DNA of 64,000 nucleotides from Anaeramoeba flamelloides. Its lineage: Eukaryota; Metamonada; Anaeramoebidae. The stretch spans positions 8,081,001 to 8,145,000 of the forward strand of contig JANTQA010000036.1 of the NCBI GenBank assembly GCA_027625915.1, written 5' to 3'. The translations under genes were made by a program, and so were the position numbers. Below the pieces are notes generated by a model. The model made no database searches and was not told the DNA's origin. It saw only the letters and a program-made list of their open reading frames with translations. Of this stretch, positions 39,429 to 50,500 are shown one piece after another (the first letter of the stretch is position 1; each line of letters begins with the position of its first letter).

Positions 39429-40295
39429 ACCATTGTGAAAAAAATTTGGGTCATTAAAAAAAATTGGGTCAGTCAAAAATTTGTTTTCGTTTTTTAAATA
39501 GTAAATATTAGCAAAATGATTTTTGATCAAAGTAAAATTTTATGAACAAATCTTACATTTAATAAAAACCAAAGTCATTATCAATAATAATTTTCAAATG
39601 GGATATTAAATTGTTGCATTTGAACCTTTTAGAATTACTGTGGAACTCTAAAAAACAAAATTTTACTTTTAATTGTAAACTTTACTAAAAATGTTAATTT
39701 TTTTTTATTAGAAAACATTACAAGATCAAGTTAATTATTGTTTGGGAAGACCAAAAATTAATAACAGTTTTAAATTAAGGTTTGTCTATGAGGATTTTTA
39801 GAATTTAAATGGTTTCTGAAATCTTGATATTTCGGTATTTTGAAGTTTTGATTGTAAACATTAGTGGAAAACAACCTCTTTCGAAAAAATATCTTTTTTG
39901 GAAGAATTTATGATTCAATTTGGTTTAAAAGGATATTTAAGATTAACCGTGATAAATTTGCGTTTATTAACCATGATAAATATCTTATTGAATTAATAGA
40001 TTTTAATATTTCCTATTAAATAGTTCTCTTATTTTTAGTAAAGTTTACAATTAAAAATAAATTTTTGTATTTTTGGAGTTCCACAGTAATTCTAAAAGGT
40101 TCAAATGCAACAATTTAATATTCCATTTGAAAATTATTATTGATAATGACTTTGGTTTTTATTAAATGTAAGATTTGTTCATAAAATTTTACTTTGATCA
40201 AAAACCATTTTGCTAATATTTACTATTTAAAAAACGAAAACAAATTTTTGACTGACCCAATTTTTTTTAATGACCCAAATTTTTTTCACAATGGT
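39429..40295. repeat. Large foldback element 2 (arms of about 264 bp)
   Basis: Left arm 39429-39692 and right arm 40031-40295 are inverted copies, about 95% alike by eye, with a spacer of about 338 bp. The outer ends are ACCATTGTGAAAAAAATTTG. No open frame and no clear target duplication. The arms are unrelated in sequence to foldback 1. Confidence 0.9.
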
Positions 40296-40696
40296 GATTA
40301 AAGAAAAGCAAAATTGTGAAAATTTCTCATTTTTTTATAAAAGAATTTTCTATATGTCAATTTAACTGGAATTAATGAACTCTTCCAAGAGTGATAATAT
40401 AAACAATTTCTCTGTATTAGATGTAGATTTAGAAAAGTGTATCAATGGTTTACTGTAAAAAATAGAGTTTTTACAAATTTAGAGATAAATAAGGAGTTCC
40501 ATGCAATTACTCACATTAAAGATATAGTAAAAGAAATTACCGTTTTGATTTTTAATTTTTGAGCTCAAAGGGATTTTCAATATAAAATCGTTTGGTAAAC
40601 AACAATACTTTGTTGAAAAAATGATTTTTTAAAATATTTGAAAGATTGGTGTTCAACAAACAATTTTTTGATCAAAATTATTATTTGTCAATTAAG

Positions 40697-41244
40697 GTTT
40701 ACAATCCCTGAAATCTGAAAGAAGCTAATCTTTTGTCAGAGTGTAGTGGCTTCTTATTTTGGTTCTTAGCTGATCGATCTTGTATTTGGTATGGGTTTTT
40801 ATAGTGGCCCCAAATGGCTATTTTTGGCAATTGATTTTTTTTTTCAAAATGCGAATTGAAGAGTGTAAGATTAATAGATTGGTAGGTATTTAAGAATAAA
40901 TTGAAATTTTTGGGTTGTAGAAGAAAATTTTAATTTCCTTTTTTGTCAATTAACTAAATAAAAAAAAATGTGTTTTTAAAAGCACAAAATAAAACCAAGT
41001 CTAATTAAAAATTTCAATCAAAAAGCCCACAAACCATATTTTGTTATAACCTAAGTTCCAATATATTAATCTTCCACTCTTCAATTCGGATTTTGAAAAA
41101 AAAAAAATCAATTATCAAAAATAGCCATTAGGAACCACTATAAAAACCCATACCAAGTTCAAGATCGTTCAGTTAAGAACCAAATTAACAAGTCACCAAA
41201 ACCAACACAAGATAATCTTTTTTCAGATTTCATGGATTGTAAAC
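40697..41244. repeat. Foldback element 3 (arms of about 198 bp)
   Basis: Left arm 40697-40895 and right arm 41047-41244 are inverted and about 80% alike (shared GGTATGGGTTTTTATAGTGG, and GTTTACAATCC at the ends). The spacer is about 150 bp. The end sequence TTTCAGGGATTGTAAACCTT, present around the left end, recurs at about 60315-60335, so another piece of this family lies there. Confidence 0.85.
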
Positions 41245-41547
41245 GATAAAATAATCAGAAATTATATTTACTATTAATTAAATTGGGATAATTGCATTGA
41301 AACTCTTAATTTATCTCTAAAATGGTTTAAACTCTATTTTTTACACCTTTCATAGGTACACTTGTATAGTACATGGGTTTTAACCACTTTGAAAAGGGAA
41401 AAAGTATTCATTCCTAATACTGTTTAACACATAATAAGAGATCATTTAATATACAAAATAATCAAAGAAAAGCATAAAAAACAACTAATATCAAAAAAGG
41501 GGGTGGTGATTATAAAGCATAAAATAATTTCCTACTTTTAACCCAAT

Positions 41548-41582
<35 letters not shown>

Positions 41583-42156
41583 TATTTACATTAGATTCAA
41601 GAATCCTACCTTCAAAAAAAAAATATTAATATTTGAGCCTATTTTGATTAATTAGAGTATGAGAAAAAAATAATACAGACTTAATATGAACTTCGATAAT
41701 TTATTTTTTTTTTATCTCTAAAGTATTACGTTTACTAAAATGGAAAATAGATTTGTTTTATATATTAATCCATTATTTATCAATATATATTGAAACAAAA
41801 CCATGTATTAAATAATAAAAAAAAATAAGAAATCAGCTAAAATTATCATAAACTGATTTGTTGATTAAAAATATTGAACGCTTTTTCATTTTTTAATATC
41901 TTCAAAATGAAAAAAGAATTTTTGTTTTATTTATCATTTCTATGAAAAAAAAATATTTATAAAAGAATTTTTAAAAAACTTTCAATGAAGAGACTAAAAT
42001 ATCGCCTAAAAATAATTTTTTGAAGAATTAATAATAAAAAAATTGAAAAAAAAAATTGTTTATTTATAGAACTTACTAATAAAATTTAAAAAATGTTTAC
42101 TAATTATCTAAATTCAGTCTATGATACCAAATTATAAGAACAAGAGTTGGGAAGTA

Positions 42157-42395
42157 AGCTTAATTTCAAAAATAGAGGCAGATTTATTATCAGAAAAAAA
42201 TTAGCTTATTGTTGGTTTTTTTTTTTTTTTTTGAATAATAATGTATTTTACTAAATTTTTAGAGACAATAACCAATATAGATTAATAAATAAAAATATTG
42301 TGTAATCATTTTATTTTTGAAAAAATTATTGAAAAAAAAAATTATAATAATAAAAAATTTGCCCTTAATTTTGAAATTTGGCTTATATATTAATT
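42157..42395 (+). repeat. Direct repeat, copy 1
   Basis: Shares about 240 bp with 44166-44405: AATTTCAAAAATAG, a T-rich stretch, TTAGAGACAATAACCAATAT / TTAGAGATAATAAACAATAT, GATTAATAAA, TGTAATCATTTTATTTT / TGTAATGATTTTATTTT, and AATTTTGAAATTTG. Function unknown. Confidence 0.6.
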
Positions 42396-42839
42396 TTAGT
42401 TGAATACAACTTTCTCCTAAAGTTTGAAATCTTCGATCATTTTATTGTACTTTCTAAAATTCATAGTTAAAACTATATTACCATAAAATTTTTTTTTGAA
42501 AAAGAATTAAAAATTTCCTATTTTTATAATTTTTGAATAACACTATTTATAATAAAAAATATTGGTTAATAAAAGGAATTTGATCAAAAATTATTTTTGA
42601 AGGTATTTTACAATAAAAGTTGGACAATCCAATTTTCCAGATTCTATTAAGATTTTTGTCTATTTTAATAATAAAATATTTGAATATTTTTTTTTTTCGC
42701 TATTAAGAGGTTCTTATCATTTATTTTAGAACAATTTGAAATCAAATAAATAACTCAAAAACGTATAACCAATTATTTTGACTATCAAAGAAGTTTTATT
42801 GATATAAATTGAAAAAAATATTTTTTTTTTTGATTTTTC

Positions 42840-43680
42840 CGTTAGTTTTTCTTGAGTTTTTGTTTATTTGTGAAGTGTCCTAGGTTTTTTGAGGTTTTCT
42901 ATTTTATTTCAAAAAGTAAAAAAAAAACTAACGAAAATGTATTGATTTTACAAATTAATAGAAAACTCAAAAAAAAAATAACGAAAATCAGTTGATTTTA
43001 CAAATAAAACAGAAAACCCCAAGAAAACCTAGGAAACTCTCGTTAGGCATTTTTTAATTTTTTAATAAAGAGAAAAATTAAAAAAAAAAATTGAAGTTTA
43101 TTTCAAAAAGTAAAAAAATCACCATTAGGTTTTCCAGAATTTGAAAGAAATGAGTAAAATCAAAGATTTTTTCTCTATTCTTTTCAATCACAGAAAACCA
43201 CCGTTAGATATTCTTGAGTTTTTTTGTTTATTTGTAAAATTAATATATATTAAATATAAAAAAGAAAACTTCAAGAAAAGTGCCGATGATTTTTGTTTTT
43301 TAGAAATAAAAAGAAAATTTAATAAATTTTCTAATCATTTCCAAAAAGTAAAAAAAAAAACGCAATTAGGTTTTTCAGAATTCAAAAGAATTGAGTAAAA
43401 TCATATATATTTTACTCAATCCTTTCGAATTCTGGAAAACCTAGGTACTTGAAGGCACTCCACGACACTCTACCAACATTTTAATAAGTTTTTTTAAAAT
43501 ATAAAAGAATAGAGTTTTTTCTTTGGTTTGGATCAATCCTTTTGAATTTAAGGAAAATAACAGTTAACTTTTCTTGAGTTTTCTGTTTGTTTATAAAATC
43601 AATAAATATTACATCTCAAACAGAAAACCACAAGAAAACCTAGGTACTCTGCCACAAACTATCGCACTCTAAAGATTTTT
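42840..43680 (+). repeat. Hairpin-module cluster with four CCTAGG boxes
   Basis: CCTAGG boxes lie at 42879, 43028, 43440 and 43639. Type 1 hairpin: 43371-43401 pairs with 43410-43440 (TCAGAATTCAAAAGAATTG against CAATCCTTTCGAATTCTGG). Type 2 hairpin: CTTGAGTTTTCTGTTTGTTT pairs with CAAACAGAAAACCACAAG (about 43572-43638), and earlier copies lie at 42850-43025. A 10-bp array follows at about 43443-43475 (GTACTTGAAG, GCACTCCACG, ACACTCTACC). The 85-codon frame over this block is not a gene. Confidence 0.65.
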
Positions 43681-44165
43681 ATTTAGAAATATTAATAAAC
43701 CAAGTAGGACTGTAATAATTATCAGAAGAAAAAAATTTTTTTCTATACAGTTTTATTAGATAAGTACAATATTTTCAAAACTATTTGTCATAAAATATCA
43801 AAGCAAATATCTCTAAAGTTGAATTAAACAAAAATTCACTCTCGGGACTATTTGAATTTTTTTACTCCAAAAAATACCTTTTTTTTCAACTAAAGACTTT
43901 TTTTTAAAAAAAAAAAAAAAGGGGGGGGGGTTATACTAATAACAATAAATACAATAGTCTTGTGAATTTAAAGTTCTGGAATTTTGATTATATTATGAAT
44001 AAAATTTATTAAATAAGGGATTAAATGTTAATGAATGGAGTCGTTTTGTCTAAATTTTATTCTATATTTTTTTTTCTCATTCAAGTTTGTTTTGTTCATA
44101 ATTAAAACTTTTCTAAATGTTTTTGAAGAATTTGAATTGGAAGGGTTTTTTATATGCATTTATAT

Positions 44166-44343
44166 AAGCTAAATTTCAAAAATAGGGTCTGATTTTTTAT
44201 TATAAAAAATTTATGTAATTGTTTTTTTGTTTTTGAATTTTATTGTATTTAACTAAAGTTATTAGAGATAATAAACAATATCGATTAATAAAAAAAAATA
44301 TAGTGTAATGATTTTATTTTCTGAAAGACAAATATAAAAAGAA

Positions 44344-44376
<33 letters not shown>

Positions 44377-44405
44377 TTACTTTTAATTTTGAAATTTGAT
44401 TTATT
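44166..44405 (+). repeat. Direct repeat, copy 2
   Basis: Second copy of the segment at 42157-42395. An AT dinucleotide run at about 44345-44371 interrupts it. Confidence 0.6.
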
Positions 44406-44811
44406 TATGAAATTCCTTTAAGAAATTATTTAAATTTTGTAAAAAACTAAAGATTTTTTTAATTTTTAGCTTTGAAATAAATATGATAGAATATTGTGAT
44501 AGTTTTATTAAGGAAATATGAATATTTATTTTTTTGGATATATTTAGATGGTATCTTTTAATAAATCACAAAAAGGGAGATATGATCAGAAAAAAAAGAG
44601 TTTAGAAATTGTTCTTTTTTAATCCTACCAACTATTTTGCAAAAGGTAAAAAAATAATGATTTTAACTAAAATTAATTCTCAAATATGAATTATTAAAAT
44701 GAAAATTTATTCCTCTAAAGTTAAATAAATTCATTTATCAAATTTAATCACAGCTTGGGAAAAATTAAGTTCGGCAATTTTTTTGGTAAAAAAATAATAA
44801 ATATGAATTAC

Positions 44812-45284
44812 TGTGGTGTAACTAACCTGTGTTTTTTATTTTAACCCATTACCAAAATTTAACTCATGCAAAAAATATTGGATAACTCTATAAATAAAAG
44901 AAACAAATCAATGGGATGACAACAGTATATAAACAAGAAATTGGGTTCTTTAAATAAATTTTAAAAAAGAATTATGAAGATACTGGAAGATTAAAATATC
45001 ATTTTTTGATAAAAAAATTAGAATAATTTCATTTTTTCAATATTGATTAAAAAATCATTTAATCTCTCAAATTTTGTAAATATTATGAAATTTTTGAAAC
45101 AAAATCATTAAATATAATTGTGCCATTTCGATTAATCAAAGATCTAACCTCTAAAGTCGATTTGGATATGAACCAAGAATCTATAAGTGATTCCTGGTGT
45201 TCCAATACCCAAGTCTGAAAAAAAAACATGAGTTAAATTTTCGTAATGGGTTAAAGGTTTTCAACATGGGTTATTTACACCACT
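44812..45284. mobile_element. Tc1/mariner-type non-autonomous element, 473 bp
   Basis: Terminal inverted repeats of 58 bp (44812-44869 and 45227-45284) have outer ends C(A/T)GTGGTGTAA and inner ends AAATTTAACTCATG, and are flanked by TA at 44810-44811 and 45285-45286. The inner part near 45140-45215 is less AT-rich than its surroundings and might be transposase debris. No frame remains. Confidence 0.82.
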
Positions 45285-46422
45285 GTACTAATACCTTACC
45301 ACGACATTCCAATGATGTTTATTAATATACAGCCTTACTCTCCACGGGATTGAGAATAGATTTATCAAGAAGAGCATAATTGTCCAAACAATTTTTATAA
45401 CAGTTTTTTGTATTTTTCTCCTTTTATCTCTTCAATTTTTTTCACTTGAAATGAAATCATTTAGTATTAACACCATTATTATGTTTTGTTCAGCAAATAC
45501 AGATAAAACTGAAAAGCAAAATATTTTTCAAACAAAAACAAAAAAAGTAAAAAATTAGGAAATAAATTTCATTTTACTTTGAAAAAATTTTTGAGAATAA
45601 ATTTTTTAAGATGATTAACATTTAAAAGGAAACAAAAAAAATCAATAAATAAGAACGGTTTGTGGTTTTTTTCATTTCAAAAAATGAATCCAGAAATTTT
45701 TATAAACAAAAGTTCAGTTTTTGTAACTCAGAACTGTCAAAGAAAGAACACCAAATTCAGATCTCCAAAAACAATCACGCTCTTTTTTCATAACTGATCG
45801 ACATAAATAATATTTTGTGAATTTCCAAACACCTTCCTTCTTTATACTTTCGGTGTTTTCGTCTTGAACCCTGATTCTTGACCAAATTATTGTCCAAAGA
45901 TTATTATTGTTAATAAAAGATATTTTTTTTAAATTTCACAAAAGAAGGTTTTAAACGGTGATTACTCTCTCGAAAATTTATGTTAAAAAATGATTTTTAG
46001 TGTAGACTCCAAACGGGTAATGTTAGATTCTGTTAGAGAATAGGGAGATGAATAGATTTTTTTTTCAATAAGAAGAATTCTTTAACATCAGTTTTCTGTT
46101 TGTGTTGGTGAAAAAAAACGAACTAAAAAGACAAAAGTATACTGCGAAATATTGAAACAAATCCTGAGCAAAATCAAATTTTCGATACCCGCATAACAAA
46201 CTTACAAAATAAAAAAAAAGAATTGACAAAAAAAGCTTTTTGTGTCAAGTATATTTCAGATCCACATTTTTCAAAACTTTCAGTATGATGATTCATAAAG
46301 AAGTCACTTCAAAAACTAAAATTTTGAAAATGAGTTTTTTGAAGATAAAAAGCCTAAAGTATTTTTCATTTTTTTGTTAAATTGGTTTTATTTTTACATA
46401 TTGTTTTCAATAGAATCTTTTG

Positions 46423-47505
46423 ATGAGCGAAAAGAAACTTACAAGAAGGAAACGTGTGAAATCACCACAACCTTCTGATTTTTCTCGATCACCACGTTCT
46501 GCACGTTTATCAAGCTCAACAAACAAAACCCTCGGATTGGATGAAAGTAAAAAAAAAAAAAAAAAAAAAAAAAGAAAAAAGAGAAAGATAAAGAGAAAGA
46601 CAAAAGAAATAGGAACTACTTCAAGACAGTCAACAGGAAACATTCAGACGAATTTCAAGAAGTCAATGTAAGTCTCACATTTTTTTGTTTGCCTGGTTGT
46701 GTTTTCAAAAAAAAAAAAAATTATTCCGATTTGAATATTTCCCTTTTTCGCGCTTTTTCATTTCATGTGAAAAAAAAAAAATATTTTTTCTTTCCTCTCA
46801 CATCCCTCTCTTTTAACTTGAATATCTTGCCTAATTGCAATTGCAATTGCAATTCCAATTCCACTTCCAATCTTCACAAACCGTTTCTTCATCATTTATA
46901 GCCAGATGAATTTAATGAGTGGAAGACTCCACAAATAACCAAAAAGACTCATTTCAAGCCTTTTGATAGGAAATCAAGATCCAAATCAAATTTGACTGAT
47001 AATTTTTTAGAGCCAAAACCGAAAAAAAAAAAAAAGGGGAGGAGTAAGAGTAAGAGCAAAGGCCGGGAAAACAACACTGCGTCAAGCAGAAGTGGTAATT
47101 CCCTCTCCTCGGGGTCAAAAAAAAAGAAACGTTCAAAAACAATTGCCTTCGAACGGCCGAAAAGAAGAAACCAAAAAAGCCAAGTCAAAGACGAGCAGTC
47201 GGTGGACAAGATTAGTTTAATCATTAACACTTTACAAAACGATCCTTCAACCGCGTTTCTTGCAAAAATTTCTGACAATTTCTTGTCAAATTCGGAAAAA
47301 TGGTTGAAACTTTTTGTCAAAAAAGGTGGCTTCAATTCACTTCTTTCTGGTTTGTCAAATTCTCTCAAAAGGAACCATAAAAATAAAGAAAAAGAAAAAC
47401 AAAAAGATAAGAAAAACGACAGCTCGAAAATTGTTCATTGGTTTAAAGCAATGAAAAGCTTTATTAATAGTGGGGTAAGTTATTTGAATTTTCTTGATTT
47501 TTTTT

Positions 47506-47541
<36 letters not shown>

Positions 47542-50500
47542 CCAAAAAATTCTCTTCTCTTCTCTTCTTTTGTTTTTTTTTTTTTTTCGTTTTCACATTA
47601 ATCTCAAATATTTCCTTTCCTCACACAAAAATAAATAATATTTAAAGTAATCAACAAAACTTTAATTTTCGGATTAAGAAATTAAATACTCTTTCTTTTT
47701 TTCAATCTTGAAAGCTTTCCATTTTCACTTTTCAAAAATTATTTGAAGTGAATGCAAAGAAAAAATCGAAATTTTTTGAGAAGAACCACTAAAACAGAAA
47801 TTTACCTTTACAAGATTCTCTGTTTATTTTTGAAATTTGTAAAAAATAAATTTTACACTTGAGAATAAAATTTTCGGAACATTAACAACTTTTTGAACTC
47901 CTACCAAATTTCAATTTTTAAAAAAATTTATTGTACAACCCAGCCCACAATACGGAAGAGCTAAATTCATGAGAAAGACACTTTTCAGTTTTAATTTGTT
48001 TGTGAAGATCTTTTCCCTTTTTCGGCTCGTTGCAATAAAACACGCGCTATGGAAACTGTAATCAAAATTTTTCCATGTACAATTGGAAAACGAGAGTATG
48101 AAAGCCATTTTAAAAAAGTGTTACCAAAAATAGTTTTTAATACAGTCTATGCAATAATCCGTGTTTTTTTGTGTTTTATTCTTTTTCAAAACATTTAAAT
48201 GCTATTTTTGAAAATTTTGTTGAAATAAATGTTGTTTTTTGTATTTTGCGATGTGGGTGTTTGAAATAAATGTTGTTTTTTTTGTTTAGGCTTTGAAGAC
48301 ATTCTGTGCTTGCATGATAATGTTTGATTTTTACTTTTTCCAAAAAAGGGTTTTTTCCGATTTTTTACACTATTTTTAGAAAAAACCATTTTTTGGACTG
48401 ATAAAAAGGAAACTTTACAAAATTTTTTTCTATTCTGTTTCAAAGTTTTTTTCAGATTTTATAAAAAAAGTACATTTTTCAAGATAAAGGTTCACCAATG
48501 TCTGTATCCAATTTCAAGTTTTTGTTTTATCAAAAACACAAAATAAATAATAATTACAATACTTTAAGAAAATAAACACTACTCAACTATAAAAAAACAT
48601 CAATTATTCATTCTAGCATCATTTAAAATTTTGAAAACAAATAGATCAATAAACAAGGGTTATTGAACATACCATACATGCTTCTAAAAATAAGTCAATT
48701 GAAGTTTGTCGGATGTTTTTATACAAGCTTTTTAAAATGCTTTTGTCACACTTTGTTATCATGACTTTACAAAAATTACATAAACTCATTTTTATAAAAA
48801 CGAATATTTTTGAATTCTACAAGTTGAAAGTGTCGTTTGGTTTTTTTTACTTTAAGGACTACGTTTTTAGGTGAAAACAGTGAAATAATGGTATAAAATC
48901 ACCCTTGAAAGAGTTATGTGATCCAAGTAATATTTGTCCAAGGAGAATTTCTTTTAGGAAAAATGTGAAATTTTCACAATTTCAACAATTTTCACAATTT
49001 TTGTCCTTGTTAGATCATGCAAAATTTTGATTTTAATATTTTAGAATTTCCATTTCAACTTTCTGAACTCACACTATTTTCTTGGGCTGTTCTACAACTT
49101 TTTTAAATTTGCTTTTACAAGTTTGAAATGTTCTCAAATTTGAAATGCACTTGAAAATCCCCAAAAGCCATTTTTTGCAATTATTTTTTTTGTTATTTTC
49201 AATTTTCCTTTTCATTGAAAAAGAAAGAAAAAAAGTCTGCGGAAAAAGGTAAAGATGACAAAAATGTTTATTTTTTTTTTTGTCCAATTTCTTCCGTGTG
49301 AAAATTTTTTATGAGAAGTGAAAGCGAAATAACACAATTAACCAACCTCCTCAAGGGTGGGAACGTAGTCCTTAAGAAATAAAAAGAAAATTTAAGAAAT
49401 ACCTTTTTATTTTTTAAATTTAAAAAAAGCCTAGACACTTTTCGTTAGGCTTTTCCAAAATTTAAAAGAATAGAGTAAAAAATTAAAGATTTAACTCTAT
49501 TCTTTTAAATTAAAAAAAACCTAGGCACTCTATGGCACTTGGCGGAACTTGAAGACACTCCCCAAAAATATTTCACAATAATAAAATTTCAAAATTATTT
49601 AAAACTCAAAAATATAAAAGTTATCCCTCAAGCACAAAAATTCTAAAATTCAGAACATTTACAAACTGCTTAAATAGATATTAATATGTAATCAATAAAA
49701 ATTCAAATCAATTTTGTCCTTTCTGTTTAAAGTATAAACAGAAGGAAATTATAGAAAATATTGATCATTTTTTAGTGATATGTCCTTCCTATGAAAAAGA
49801 TAAATTAATTTTTCAAAACAAATTAAAAGAAATAAATTTTAATGAAATAATTTTAAATTGTGATAGTTTGAAATTATTTTCATGAATTAATAATTGTGAA
49901 ATCTATGATTTCACGCTTAAATTTCTAAAAGTAAATTTAAGTCTAAGTGCATCTAGAGTGTAATTTACACTTCCTCAATAATAAAAAAAATAAACAATAT
50001 TTTCTTCTTATCTAAAAAATCACAACTTTACATTTGAAACATATTTTTTTTTTCATTTTTTTGATAAACGAAAGTAAAATATATTTCGAAAATTGTGACT
50101 CACCTGAAATAATAAAATGAAAAAAAAAAAAAAGTGAAGAGAGAAAAATAAAGATAATAAAACTGCAACCACAACTTGAATTAATTTAATGATGCTTTCT
50201 CAAAAAATACTTAATTGTTGTGATCTCTAAAAATCTTCAGAGAGAATGAGATTTTTGGAGAACAATTGTAAAGATTACTCAAAGAAATTTTGATTGTTTT
50301 TTTTTTTTTTTGAAATAGCCAAAACAAGATCTCAATTTTTATCAAAAACTTTTTCAATGGGTCTGGGATCTGAAATTCAATTTAATTAACTATACAATTG
50401 CTAAAATCTGATTATATCTTTAATTAATATTTTTATTGTGGAATTAAATGGTTTAATTTGAAACAATTCTATTTTTTTTTTTTTTTTTTTATTTGAATAC

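Larger units (their letters stand above)
38167..46422. other. AT-rich gene-free region with foldbacks and repeats
   Basis: About 8.2 kb upstream of both the kinase (leftwards) and the formin (rightwards). It holds two foldbacks (39429-40295 and 40697-41244), a directly repeated segment (42157-42395 and 44166-44405), a dense hairpin-module cluster (42840-43680), a T8-A15-G10 homopolymer junction at 43898-43930, and a Tc1-type element (44812-45284). AT dinucleotide runs occur at about 41551-41580 and 44345-44371. No gene seen. Confidence 0.6.

Noticed and set aside
43141-43398. 85-codon frame in the module cluster
   Set aside because: It runs across paired hairpin arms of the repeat and is not conserved between module copies.
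47911-48108. 65-codon minus-strand frame in the formin intron
   Set aside because: Slightly higher GC but no recognisable domain or start context.
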